Shown piece by piece: positions 8,201 through 16,209 of a stretch of DNA of 64,000 bases. Origin of the DNA: Oscillospiraceae bacterium (GTDB lineage Bacteria; Bacillota; Clostridia; Oscillospirales; CAG-272). The first letter of the stretch is position 1, and every line of letters begins with the position of its first letter. The DNA is taken from positions 1-64,000 of the forward strand of contig SVTY01000010.1 of assembly GCA_015063535.1 (NCBI GenBank), written 5' to 3'. The notes beneath the pieces were generated by a model. That model saw only the letters and a list, made by a program, of their open reading frames with translations, was not told the DNA's origin and did no database searches. A program made the translations under genes and the position numbers.

Positions 8201-9643
8201 ATGAAGGTCAATGTAGGTTGTAATGGGCTGACGATGACAGAGCTTGCGCAGATCTGCGGCGGTATGCTGTGCTGTGTGGGCGGCGAAGTGAATCGGGATA
8301 TGCCGTTCCGATATGTTTGTACCGATTCCCGTGAGGCAGAGCGCGGCTCCTTGTTCGTGGCTCTGGGCGGCGAACGGGTGGACGGACATGATTACATTGC
8401 GGCGGCTGTTTCTTCCGGTAATGAGTGTGTGCTGTGCGAGCGTCTGCCTGAGGTGGGGGATCGCAGATATGTTGCCGTGGTGGTGGACGATTCGCTGAAG
8501 GCGATCGGAGAGCTTGCCAAGGCATATGACCGCCGTTTGAGCCATCGGAAGGTGGCGATCACGGGAAGCGTGGGCAAGACAACCACGAAGGAATTTGTGG
8601 CGGCAGTGCTTGCCGAGGGCTTTCGCGTGCATAAGACAGAAGGAAACTATAACAGTACGCTGGGCATGCCCCTGTCTCTGCTTTCCTTGCAGAACGATAC
8701 CGAGGCTTCGGTTTTGGAGATGGGAATGAGCGGCTTTGGCGAGATCGAGTATATGTCCCGTATTGCCGAGCCCGATATTGCCATTGTTACGAATATCGGT
8801 TCCTCTCACATGGAGCATCTCGGCTCTCGGGAGAATATTTGTCACGCAAAGATGGAGATCGTCAAGGGGCTGAAAAAGGGTGGCACGCTGTTGCTCAACG
8901 GTGACGAGCCTATGCTCCGTGCCTATCTGACCCCCGGGGTAGATCCTGTATTTGTCGGGATCGACGCACCTGCCGATTTCCGTGCGGTGAATATTCGGGA
9001 GGGGATCGGTCGGACCGTGTTCGATGTTTGCTACAACGGACGGACGGTTCAAAATGTGGTCATTCCCACTATGGGACGGCACAATGTCTATGCGGCGCTG
9101 TTTGCCTATGCCGTGGGCGTTCGCATGAATCTGGACGATCAGAGTATCCTTGACGGCTTGAATCGGTACAGACCCGTTGGCATGAGACAAAATGTTTACA
9201 GTATCGGGGATATAACCGTCATTGAGGATTGCTATAACGCAAGCCCTGAATCCATGCGGGCGGCGATCAATGTGCTGCAAAGCATGTCCTCGCAGAAAAA
9301 GGCGGGAAGAATGGCGGCGGTGCTGGGTAACATGTATGAGCTTGGAGAGAATGCGGAGCGGTTCCATGAGGAGATCGGTCTGTACTTTGCCAAGCAGGGG
9401 GGCAGTCTGCTGTATACCTTCGGGCAGATGGCAGAGCAGATCGCTTTGGGGGCGACCCTTGGCGGTATGCAGCCCGAAAATATTTATCGGAATGATGATA
9501 CAAAGAATCCGCAGCTGACGGGTGAGATGCTCTTGCATTCTCTACGCCCCGGGGATACCTTGCTTGTCAAGGCGAGCCGAGGAGCGGCGGCAGAGCGGAT
9601 ATTGGCTTATTTGAAGGAAAACAGCGGCCGACTGAAGGGATAA
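8201..9643 (+). CDS. murF: UDP-MurNAc-tripeptide--D-alanyl-D-alanine ligase MurF
   Basis: 480 residues. ATP-binding motif ITGSVGKTTTKEF (about 120-132), EMGMSGFGEIEYMS and the TNIGSSHMEHLGS segment are diagnostic of MurF, as is VIEDCYNASPESMRAAI (about 340-356). The enzyme adds D-Ala-D-Ala to the tripeptide precursor, completing UDP-MurNAc-pentapeptide. A GAGGAAAGGAAGG ribosome site precedes the ATG. It directly follows murE. Confidence 0.96.
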   Translation: MKVNVGCNGLTMTELAQICGGMLCCVGGEVNRDMPFRYVCTDSREAERGSLFVALGGERVDGHDYIAAAVSSGNECVLCERLPEVGDRRYVAVVVDDSLKAIGELAKAYDRRLSHRKVAITGSVGKTTTKEFVAAVLAEGFRVHKTEGNYNSTLGMPLSLLSLQNDTEASVLEMGMSGFGEIEYMSRIAEPDIAIVTNIGSSHMEHLGSRENICHAKMEIVKGLKKGGTLLLNGDEPMLRAYLTPGVDPVFVGIDAPADFRAVNIREGIGRTVFDVCYNGRTVQNVVIPTMGRHNVYAALFAYAVGVRMNLDDQSILDGLNRYRPVGMRQNVYSIGDITVIEDCYNASPESMRAAINVLQSMSSQKKAGRMAAVLGNMYELGENAERFHEEIGLYFAKQGGSLLYTFGQMAEQIALGATLGGMQPENIYRNDDTKNPQLTGEMLLHSLRPGDTLLVKASRGAAAERILAYLKENSGRLKG

Positions 9644-9668
9644 GCGGTCACAGAATCGGGGGAGAGAG

Positions 9669-10658
9669 ATGAAAGAGCTTTTGGTGGTGTTCGGTGTCGT
9701 TTTGGCGGCAAGCTTTTTGCTGACGGCACTTCTGACCCGTATCATCATCCCGATCCTGAAAGGAAAAAAAGCAGGACAGCATATTCTTGAGATCGGTCCC
9801 CGTTGGCATGCCGACAAGGAGGGAACCCCTACTATGGGGGGGATCGCCTTTATTATGGCGATTTTGCTTGCACTGACGGGTGCTTCAATCTGGTTTGCCG
9901 TTCGGGGCAAGCAGAGGGAGCTGATTCCGCTGGCACTGACGCTGGCACTTGCTGTTATGAACGGTCTGATCGGCTTTGTGGACGATTTCTGCAAGCTGAT
10001 GAAAAAGCAAAATGAGGGCTTGAAGGCATATCAGAAGTCGGTTTTGCAGGTCTTGGCGGCGGCGGTGTATATCTTTGTGCTGAAGAGCCTCGGATATATT
10101 GATACCTCGGTGCATATCCCCTTTACCGAAATTTCGGTGGAGCTGGGGATCGTATATTATGTGTTTGCGTTGTTTGTGATCGTCGGTATGGTGAACAGTG
10201 TGAATCTGACCGACGGTGTGGACGGTCTTGCGGGTACGACGACCCTGATCGTATTCGGCTTTTTCGCATTTGTCGGATTCCAGTATCTGCACACCTCGCT
10301 TACCTTGCTTTCGGGAGCGTTGGTGGGCGGAATGCTTGGCTTCCTCCTGTACAATCTTCATCCGGCAAAGGTCTTTATGGGAGATACAGGCTCGCTCTTT
10401 TTGGGCGGTGCGGTGACGGGGGCGGCTTTCCTTGTGAACGACCCTATCATCGTATTTTTGGTGGGCGGCATGTTTGTGCTGGAATCGGTTTCGGTGATCC
10501 TTCAGGTGGGAAGCTTCAAGCTCCGCCATAAGCGGATCTTTAAGATGGCTCCCATTCACCATCATTTTGAGCAGTGCGGCTGGAAGGAAGGCAAGATCGT
10601 TGCCGTGTTCGGAACGGTGACTGCCATGCTTTGTGTGCTGGCGTGGTTTGGATTATAA
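9669..10658 (+). CDS. mraY: Phospho-MurNAc-pentapeptide transferase MraY
   Basis: 329 residues with about ten membrane helices. Family motifs are visible: TPTMGGIAFIM (about 56-66), VNLTDGVDGLAG (about 178-189), MGDTGSLFLGG (about 238-248) and APIHHHFE (about 296-303). The Asp residues of the second and third motifs form the Mg-dependent active site that transfers phospho-MurNAc-pentapeptide to undecaprenyl phosphate, giving lipid I. In many relatives murD follows immediately; here ftsW follows instead. Confidence 0.97.
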   Translation: MKELLVVFGVVLAASFLLTALLTRIIIPILKGKKAGQHILEIGPRWHADKEGTPTMGGIAFIMAILLALTGASIWFAVRGKQRELIPLALTLALAVMNGLIGFVDDFCKLMKKQNEGLKAYQKSVLQVLAAAVYIFVLKSLGYIDTSVHIPFTEISVELGIVYYVFALFVIVGMVNSVNLTDGVDGLAGTTTLIVFGFFAFVGFQYLHTSLTLLSGALVGGMLGFLLYNLHPAKVFMGDTGSLFLGGAVTGAAFLVNDPIIVFLVGGMFVLESVSVILQVGSFKLRHKRIFKMAPIHHHFEQCGWKEGKIVAVFGTVTAMLCVLAWFGL

Positions 10659-10684
10659 CATATTGAGTAGGGGAGGGACAGATT

Positions 10685-11986
10685 TTGAAGGATCAGGAAA
10701 ACAATCAAGAACGGAATCTGCCCGAACAACAAGAAAAAAAACAGATGCTTCGGCTGAAGGGCGGTGTTACGCGGCTTCGCCAAAAGCAAGAGGAGAAACG
10801 GATCGAGCGGGATGCGGTCTTTGAGGAGCCGCTGACGCCCGCCCCCGCGGCGGATGAGACGGCTCCTCTGTCCCGCGGAAGTGTGGATATGTGGTTCCTG
10901 CTTTGGGCTATGCTTTTGGTGTGCTTTGGTGCGGTCATGTCCTACAGTGCCAGCGCGGTATATGCCCAGCGGGAATATGACAGCTCTACGTATTACTTAT
11001 GGAGATACATTCTCTTTGCTGTCGTCGCTACGGTCGTTACCGTGCTTTTTGTCATTTATGCCCGTCCGTGGTTCTGGCGGATGTTCGGTGTGGGCGCTTA
11101 TGCCGTGTCGATCTTTCTGCTGCTGATCGTGCTGGTGGTCGGTGTGGCAGAGGGCGTGGCGCAGCGGTGGATCAGCCTTGGCTTCTTTACGCTTCAGCCC
11201 TCGGAGATCGCCAAAACAGCGGTGGTCATGATGTTGGCTCTGTACATGTCCAAATATGAAAAGCCGATCTCGTCCAATGCCAAGTTCAGCGGCAGCTTCA
11301 AGCACGGATTTCTTGTTCCCATGTGTATCATCGGTCTTATCTGCGGTCTGATCGCCTTGGAGCGGCATATTTCGGGCTTGATGATCGTCGGTGTGCTGGG
11401 TGTGGCGGTGATGTTCCTTGGGGGAACACGCCCCAAGTATCTTGCGATGTTCCTTGGGATCATTGCGGTGGCGGGTGTGCTTCTGATCTTGGTGTCGGAT
11501 TATGCGCAGACCCGTGTGCTGAGCTGGATCAATCTGGAACAGGATCCCTTGGGCTCGGGCTGGCAGACCCTTCAGGGGCTGTATGCCATTGGGTCGGGCG
11601 GATTTTTCGGACTGGGGCTTGGCTTCAGCCGACAGAAATTCGGCTATGTTTCACAGCCGCAGAATGACTTTATCTTTACCATCATTTGTGAGGAGCTTGG
11701 CTTTGTGGGCGCATTTCTTGTGGTGCTTCTGTTTGCCATGCTGATCTGGCGGGGCATTCGGATCGGTCAGCGTGCCCCCGATAAATTCTGCGCTCTGACG
11801 GTGTGGGGGCTGACCTTTAAGATCGCCTTGCAGGTTGCCATGAACATTGCGGTGGTGACCAATATGATGCCGAATACGGGCATCTCCTTGCCCTTCTTCA
11901 GTACGGGCGGATCGTCCTTGATGATCCAAATTTTTGAGATCGGGATCATTTTGTCGATCTCCCGATTTTCCACTCAGAAAAAATAA
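10685..11986 (+). CDS. ftsW: Peptidoglycan glycosyltransferase FtsW (SEDS family)
   Basis: 433 residues, starting at a TTG codon after GGGGAGGGA. A hydrophilic, charged N-terminus of about 60 residues precedes ten predicted membrane helices. SEDS hallmarks are present: QRWISLGFFTLQPSEIAK (about 158-175), GLGLGFSRQKFGYVSQPQ with NDFIF (about 302-325), and LPFFSTGGSSLM near residue 401. FtsW polymerises lipid II at the septum together with the class B PBP encoded at 4317-6614. It could equally be called SpoVE, since the two cannot be distinguished by sequence alone. Confidence 0.93.
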   Translation: MKDQENNQERNLPEQQEKKQMLRLKGGVTRLRQKQEEKRIERDAVFEEPLTPAPAADETAPLSRGSVDMWFLLWAMLLVCFGAVMSYSASAVYAQREYDSSTYYLWRYILFAVVATVVTVLFVIYARPWFWRMFGVGAYAVSIFLLLIVLVVGVAEGVAQRWISLGFFTLQPSEIAKTAVVMMLALYMSKYEKPISSNAKFSGSFKHGFLVPMCIIGLICGLIALERHISGLMIVGVLGVAVMFLGGTRPKYLAMFLGIIAVAGVLLILVSDYAQTRVLSWINLEQDPLGSGWQTLQGLYAIGSGGFFGLGLGFSRQKFGYVSQPQNDFIFTIICEELGFVGAFLVVLLFAMLIWRGIRIGQRAPDKFCALTVWGLTFKIALQVAMNIAVVTNMMPNTGISLPFFSTGGSSLMIQIFEIGIILSISRFSTQKK

Positions 11987-12073
11987 GAAAGGAACATGAA
12001 TGCGGCGTCTTGTCCGCACCCTGCGAAATGTTTTTCAAGTTTTTTAAGTAGGGTTTGGGGAAACGCCCCATTC

Positions 12074-13228
12074 ATGAATTACGATATCATGCGTGTATTG
12101 ATGACAGGCGGCGGCACGGGCGGGCATGTGTATCCCGCACTTGCCATTGCCGAGCTGATCCGTCGGAACGATCCTTCCTCCGAGATCGCCTTTGTGGGAA
12201 CCGAGAAGGGAATCGAAAACCGATTGGTTCCTGCCGAGGGATATCGGCTGTATCATATTCCCATTCAGGGCATCCGACGGTCTTTGTCGCCGTCCAATTT
12301 CAAGACGGCGTATCTGGTGCTGACCTCTCCCCACAAGGCAAAGGTCTTGATACGGGAATTTAAGCCCGATCTGGTGATCGGAACGGGGGGCTATGTTTGT
12401 TGGCCCTTGCTGAAGGCGGCATCCGCCATGGGGATCCCGTCGATGGTGCATGAATCCAACGCATTGCCGGGGGTTGCCGTCCGTCAGCTTCAGGGAAAGG
12501 TAGATGTGATCCTGACCAACTTTGCCGAGACCGAAAAGCTTCTTCGGGCAAAGGAAAAGGTGGTCAATGTGGGAAACCCGTTGCGGGGGGGCTACGAAGC
12601 CCCCGACCGTATGGAGGCAAGACGCCGTTTGGGGATTCCCGACTCGGTTCGCTTTGTGATCCTCTCCTTTGGTGGCAGTCTCGGTGCCAAGCGTCTGAAT
12701 GAGGCGGCGGTGGCACTGATGGGAGAGCTTGCGGCAAAGAAAGAGGATGTGATGCACATTCACGCCACGGGAGCGAGGGGCTATGAGGCGGCAAAGCGGA
12801 TGCTTGCCGAGCGAGGCGTTGCCGAGCAGGAGCGGATCGTTGTGAAGGAGTATATTTATGACATGCCTCTGTATATGGCAGCGGCAGATCTGATCCTTTG
12901 TCGGGCGGGGGCAATGACCCTGACCGAGATCGCAGGAATGAAAAAGCCCGCAGTTTTGATCCCGTCGCCCAATGTGACCGACAATCACCAATATAAAAAC
13001 GCCAAGGTGCTGGCAGATGCGGATGCCGCTGTGCTGATCGAGGAAAAGGATCTGACCGAGGAGCGGCTGCTGGCGATTGTGACCGAGCTGTCGGAGGACG
13101 ATTTACGCCGTCAGCATATGAGCGAGCAGATCGCCGCCTTTGCCCGTAAGGATGCGGGACGGCGGATCTATGAGGAGATCACGAGCTTGCTTCGCCGCAG
13201 GGAAGTGATCAAGAGAAGGGAGCCATAA
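12074..13228 (+). CDS. murG: UDP-GlcNAc:lipid I N-acetylglucosaminyltransferase MurG
   Basis: GT28-type glycosyltransferase. The conserved N-terminus RVLMTGGGTGGHVYPALAIA begins just after the ATG at 12089; in-frame ATGs also occur at 12074 and 11996. The 11996 start has an AAAGGA only 2 nt away and would add a non-conserved extension of 31 residues, so 12074 or 12089 is preferred. Other motifs: HESNALPGVAVR, FGGSLGAKRLNEA, CRAGAMTLTEI and LIPSPNVTDNHQYKNA, the donor-sugar binding region. MurG converts lipid I to lipid II on the inner membrane face. The GGGG-aaacg-CCCC hairpin just before 12074 might affect initiation. Confidence 0.93.
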   Translation: MNYDIMRVLMTGGGTGGHVYPALAIAELIRRNDPSSEIAFVGTEKGIENRLVPAEGYRLYHIPIQGIRRSLSPSNFKTAYLVLTSPHKAKVLIREFKPDLVIGTGGYVCWPLLKAASAMGIPSMVHESNALPGVAVRQLQGKVDVILTNFAETEKLLRAKEKVVNVGNPLRGGYEAPDRMEARRRLGIPDSVRFVILSFGGSLGAKRLNEAAVALMGELAAKKEDVMHIHATGARGYEAAKRMLAERGVAEQERIVVKEYIYDMPLYMAAADLILCRAGAMTLTEIAGMKKPAVLIPSPNVTDNHQYKNAKVLADADAAVLIEEKDLTEERLLAIVTELSEDDLRRQHMSEQIAAFARKDAGRRIYEEITSLLRRREVIKRREP

Positions 13229-13270
13229 GCTCTCACAGAATCAGGACGAAAAAAGAAAGGAGATGCCGCC

Positions 13271-14098
13271 ATGGAGCGACCGAAAAGCAAGCAGACGCCG
13301 AGGCGTTCGCATTCCGTGTCGAAAAAAAGACCGAATGCCGCAGCTCTGCGGACGGTGCTTTTGATCGGCTTGACCGTTGCGCTGTGTGTATTGGCGGCGG
13401 TATCTGTCTTTTTTGCGGTTCGGCGGTTTATGAAGGTTCGCACCGTTCAGGTGGTGGGAATCTCCCAATATGAGCCGGAGGATCTGATCGGTGCTTCGGG
13501 GATCAAGATCGGCGATGCCCTGTATGCGGTGGAGGAGTCTGCCGTGGAGGAGCGGATGCTGAAAAGCTGTCCCTATTTGGAATCGGTACGCATCGAGCAG
13601 AAATTCCCCAACAAGCTTCGTATCATTGTGACCGAGAAAGCTCCCCGTTGGTACTTGGAGATATCGGGAAGCAAGTATGCGTTGGACAACGATCTGGTGG
13701 TGCTGACGCAGACTGCCAAGACCGACGGCATGACAAAGCTGGTCCTTCCCGACGTGAAGAGTGTTCTGTACGGACAGCTTCCTACCTTTGGGGACAGTGA
13801 GACCACGGTGCGAAAGACCCTGGAGGTCATTTCCGCCATTCGGCAAAGCCCCTTTCGGGATCGGCTGACCGAGGTGGACTTGGCAAGCCGATGGGATATT
13901 CGGATGGTGGTGGATGGACGGTTTTCTGTATCCATGGGGGATATGACCGATTTTGAAGCCAAGCTGAAGGCGGTGGAGGAGATCCTCGATTCCGACCGCT
14001 TGTCGGGGTGCGTGGGAGGCGAGGTGGATGTTTCGGTTCCCGATAACATTGCCGTGCGCCCGATCTATGCCGAGGAAAGGTTGCCTGACGGCAAATGA
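13271..14098 (+). CDS. ftsQ: Cell division protein FtsQ/DivIB
   Basis: 275 residues: a short basic cytoplasmic tail, one membrane helix (about 27-50), a POTRA domain (about 55-122, VRTVQVVGISQYEPEDLIGASG through NKLRIIVTEK) and a beta domain to about 260. This matches DivIB/FtsQ, the bitopic protein that scaffolds FtsL-DivIC and restrains the FtsWI synthase until division. An AAAGGAGATG site precedes the ATG. It is the last gene of the contiguous operon; a repeat-rich stretch follows. Confidence 0.88.
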   Translation: MERPKSKQTPRRSHSVSKKRPNAAALRTVLLIGLTVALCVLAAVSVFFAVRRFMKVRTVQVVGISQYEPEDLIGASGIKIGDALYAVEESAVEERMLKSCPYLESVRIEQKFPNKLRIIVTEKAPRWYLEISGSKYALDNDLVVLTQTAKTDGMTKLVLPDVKSVLYGQLPTFGDSETTVRKTLEVISAIRQSPFRDRLTEVDLASRWDIRMVVDGRFSVSMGDMTDFEAKLKAVEEILDSDRLSGCVGGEVDVSVPDNIAVRPIYAEERLPDGK

Positions 14099-14211
14099 TG
14101 TTACGCCAAGGCATACGCTTCGGTTTGTCAAGAATAGCAAAAAAGTCGATAGGGAGTTTTTCTGTATCGGCTTTTTCTTATTGGCGGGCATTCTGTGTTC
14201 GCCTGTTTGAG

Positions 14212-14435
14212 CCGATTCAAATTTCAAGCTACTCGGACAGTCGAGGACGCCTGTCCCTACGGGTTTGCGGGGTGTTCCAAGCCGATTCAAATTTCAACCT
14301 TTTTTGGCGGGCGTTCGCAGAACGCCCCTACGGGTATGGCGGATATTCCTTTCTCTCCGTAGGGGCGAACTGTGTTCGCCCGATTAAACCGTTTCAAATT
14401 TCAAGCTTCTCGGCGGGGGCTTGCTCCCGCCGAAA
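14212..14435. repeat. Intergenic repeat array, left copy
   Basis: Units starting CCGATTCAAATTTCAA (14212, 14282; variant at 14389) alternate with different short palindromes: GGACAG...CTGTCC near 14235-14256, GGGCGTTCGCAGAACGCCC at 14309-14327, GGGCGAACTGTGTTCGCCC at 14363-14381 and GGCGGGGGCTTGCTCCCGCC at 14412-14431, mostly flanked by CCTACGG or its complement. No coding function is supported. The stretch 14440-14650, with segments such as TCACTCCGCTCAGGATGACA, also looks like a dispersed non-coding repeat. Confidence 0.75.
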
Positions 14436-14656
14436 GAATAAAATTACTGACGAAGGGAAAGCCAGCAAAACGTGTTTGTAGATCCCTTCGTCGCTGACGC
14501 TCCTCGGTTTTGCTCGCTTACTTCGTTGCGCCTCGCAAAACTTCGGCTTCGTTTCACTCCGCTCAGGATGACAGGTTGGAGTGAGGTGGATGCGAACATA
14601 AAGGCGGATCGTGAGCGCCTACCCCTACCGAGTTTTAGGAGATTTTAAAAAAATCA

Positions 14657-14696
14657 GGCTGTCTCAAATGCTTTGTTTTTGGCATTTGGGACAGCC
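14657..14696 (-). terminator. Terminator of the lipoprotein gene
   Basis: Arms 14657-14671 and 14682-14696 pair with one mismatch. Read on the minus strand the stem is followed by TGATTTTTTT, right after the lipoprotein stop codon. The plus-strand side is less T-rich. Confidence 0.8.
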
Positions 14697-14701
14697 CTAT
14701 T

Positions 14702-15262
14702 TTATTTTTCTTCCGAGCCGGAATATTTGTTATACTTTTCTAATGCTTCGGATAAAGGCATATGATTATCCTTTGCTAATATGCGTAGAACTTCCATGTA
14801 ATCAGGGTCATCTGCCTCCGCATACAAGCGGTTCAATTCCGCTCGTATTTGTTTGATTTGGTTGTTTATTGACATGTTTGCACTTTCAAAGCTTCTTGCC
14901 AAGGCATTTAGTTCCAATTGCCTTGTTTCCGATGCAGGGGAAGACATTGCTTGTGCTCGTTTTCTATTATATTCACGGGTAAGCTCTGCTCTTTCCGTTT
15001 CCAATTCTTCGATTTCCTCGTACAAGGGTTTGGTTTTTTCTTCAATACTATCCATGTATTCCATTGTCGCCGCTAGATAAAGATCAAAAAACAATTGTTT
15101 TTCATATTCTTCGTCCACAGCTTCGCTCGTTTCTGCCGCAACCGTTTCGGTAATCTCGGTGGTTTCCTGCTCTGTTTGTTCTTGCTTGTCCGATTCGCTG
15201 TCACACGCCCACAAAAGGGGAATGCTTGCCGTTACCAAAAGTATCGCAATTAGTTTTTTCAT
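14702..15262 (-). CDS. Putative lipoprotein with a coiled coil, unknown function
   Basis: 186 residues. A signal peptide (MKKLIAILLVTASIPLLWAC) ends in a lipobox with Cys20, so the protein should be lipid-anchored outside the membrane. An acidic Glu/Thr-rich linker (about 22-50) is followed by a long charged helical region (about 70-145, KPLYEEIEELETERAELTR) likely to form a coiled coil. No family is recognised. An AGGAGGAAAG ribosome site precedes the ATG. It is transcribed against the division genes and is bracketed by near-identical repeats at 14212 and 15719, so it may be a later insertion between ftsQ and ftsZ. Confidence 0.7.
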   Translation of the reverse strand: MKKLIAILLVTASIPLLWACDSESDKQEQTEQETTEITETVAAETSEAVDEEYEKQLFFDLYLAATMEYMDSIEEKTKPLYEEIEELETERAELTREYNRKRAQAMSSPASETRQLELNALARSFESANMSINNQIKQIRAELNRLYAEADDPDYMEVLRILAKDNHMPLSEALEKYNKYSGSEEK

Positions 15263-15343
15263 GTTTCTTTCCTCCTAAAGTAAAAAATAAAAAGGTGTGC
15301 ACAACCGAAGTTATACACACCGAAAAACGCAAACTCCGATTGT

Positions 15344-15509
15344 TGTCACACAAACGAATCGGAATATAGGGATAGAATCTCTACACTTCAACATCCGTGG
15401 AGTTTGCATTTTTGCTAAACTCAGGATATTGAAGTGTTGACAAAAAGAGGGTATAGTATTCCCGTAAACAGAAAATACCCCTGTTATCCGATATTCAGTT
15501 TGTGTGACA
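15344..15509. repeat. Long imperfect inverted repeat, 166 bp
   Basis: The ends TGTCACACAAAC (15344-15355) and GTTTGTGTGACA (15498-15509) are perfect inverted repeats. A nested hairpin is formed by CACTTCAACATCC (about 15384) and GGATATTGAAGTG (about 15424), with an inner GAGTTTGC/GCTAAACTC pair. It could be a small MITE-like element or a structured regulatory region; no coding content is seen. Confidence 0.55.
15363..15391 (-). promoter_or_regulatory. Promoter of the lipoprotein gene
   Basis: On the minus strand TTGAAG (15386-15391) and TATATT (15363-15368) are separated by 17 nt, about 100 nt upstream of the start codon. The promoter lies inside the long inverted repeat at 15344-15509. Confidence 0.6.
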
Positions 15510-15611
15510 GGAATAGTATACCACATTTTTTGCCGTTTTGCAATAGGTTTTTGAATTTTTTTGGAAATTTTGGGCGAATGGGGGGAGCCTTTTTTATAAG
15601 ACCCATTCCGA

Positions 15612-15850
15612 GCCGATTCAAAATTTATTCTTTCGACGGGCGAACGCAGTTCGCCCCTACGGGTGCCGAGGTTCTTGGTTATCTTTCGTAGGGGCGATCT
15701 GTGATCGCCCGTTCCGAGCCGATTCAAATTTCAACCTACTCGGACAGTCGGGGACGCCTGTCCCTACGGGTTTGCGGGGTGTTCCAAGCCGATTCAAATT
15801 TCAAGCTACTCGGACAGTCGGGGACGCCTGTCCCTACAGATTTGCAGAAA
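15612..15850. repeat. Intergenic repeat array, right copy
   Basis: This has the same modules as 14212-14435: CCGATTCAAATTTCAA at 15719 and 15789, a variant at 15613, the palindromes GGGCGAACGCAGTTCGCCC at 15638-15656 and GGGGCGATCTGTGATCGCCC at 15691-15710, and two copies of the GGACAG...CTGTCC unit. The segment 15719-15806 matches 14212-14299 with only a few substitutions. Confidence 0.75.
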
Positions 15851-15910
15851 CATGGTAGGCTAGCCCGTTTCAACCTGATTCAAAATTCGATCTCGCAGGC
15901 AGAGGAACAG

Positions 15911-15936
15911 GTTGACCACAATATATTGTGGTCAAC
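15911..15936. repeat. Perfect 26-bp palindrome
   Basis: Both halves (GTTGACCACAATA and its exact complement) meet without a loop, centred at 15923/15924. There is no T tract right after it, so it suits a dimeric protein-binding site or a cruciform more than a terminator. It lies about 150 bp upstream of the first ftsZ promoter. Confidence 0.6.
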
Positions 15937-15954
15937 GCAGAAGAAAGAGTCAAG

Positions 15955-16007
15955 ATGTCGGGTAAGGAAAATTTTTCCACCCGACATGGCTTTTTCTTCT
16001 TTTTTTG
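15955..16007 (+). terminator. Terminator-like hairpin upstream of ftsZ
   Basis: ATGTCGGGT (15955-15963) pairs with ACCCGACAT (15979-15987), with an inner GGAAA/TTTCC stem, followed by a T-rich tract at 15990-16007. No annotated plus-strand gene ends just before it, so it may insulate ftsZ from upstream readthrough or end an unannotated transcript. Confidence 0.55.
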
Positions 16008-16070
16008 CCCCAAAAGGGAAAAAATATACAGAGAAATTGTAAAAATATCATTAAAATTTCAAAAAAGCTA

Positions 16071-16099
16071 TTGCAAAATTCCCGAAAATATATTATCAT
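16071..16099 (+). promoter_or_regulatory. Promoter of ftsZ copy 1
   Basis: TTGCAA at 16071-16076, a 17-nt spacer and TATCAT at 16094-16099. The -10 region AAATATATTATCATAT recurs before the second ftsZ. Confidence 0.75.
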
Positions 16100-16209
16100 A
16101 TATATATGTATATGCGTGCCTGCACCTGCGCCGCATTTTGAGGCGGTGCGGAAGGACAGAAGAAGCGGCGGTACAACGAACGATGTAAAAAATTTTGGAG
16201 GATATAAAA

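Noticed and set aside
14095-14481. A plus-strand 128-codon open frame in the repeat island
   Set aside because: It translates the intergenic repeat modules; the same peptide stretch recurs at 15701-16042, which marks a DNA repeat and not a protein.
15437-15457. TTGACA followed by TATAGT on the plus strand
   Set aside because: The spacer is 9 nt, far too short for a sigma-A promoter.
14212-15850. Possible CRISPR array because of repeated segments
   Set aside because: The repeats differ in length and hairpin content, spacing is irregular and there are no cas genes in the window.
15701-16042. A plus-strand 113-codon open frame before ftsZ
   Set aside because: Repeat translation as above, no ribosome site, and it runs through the palindrome and hairpin.
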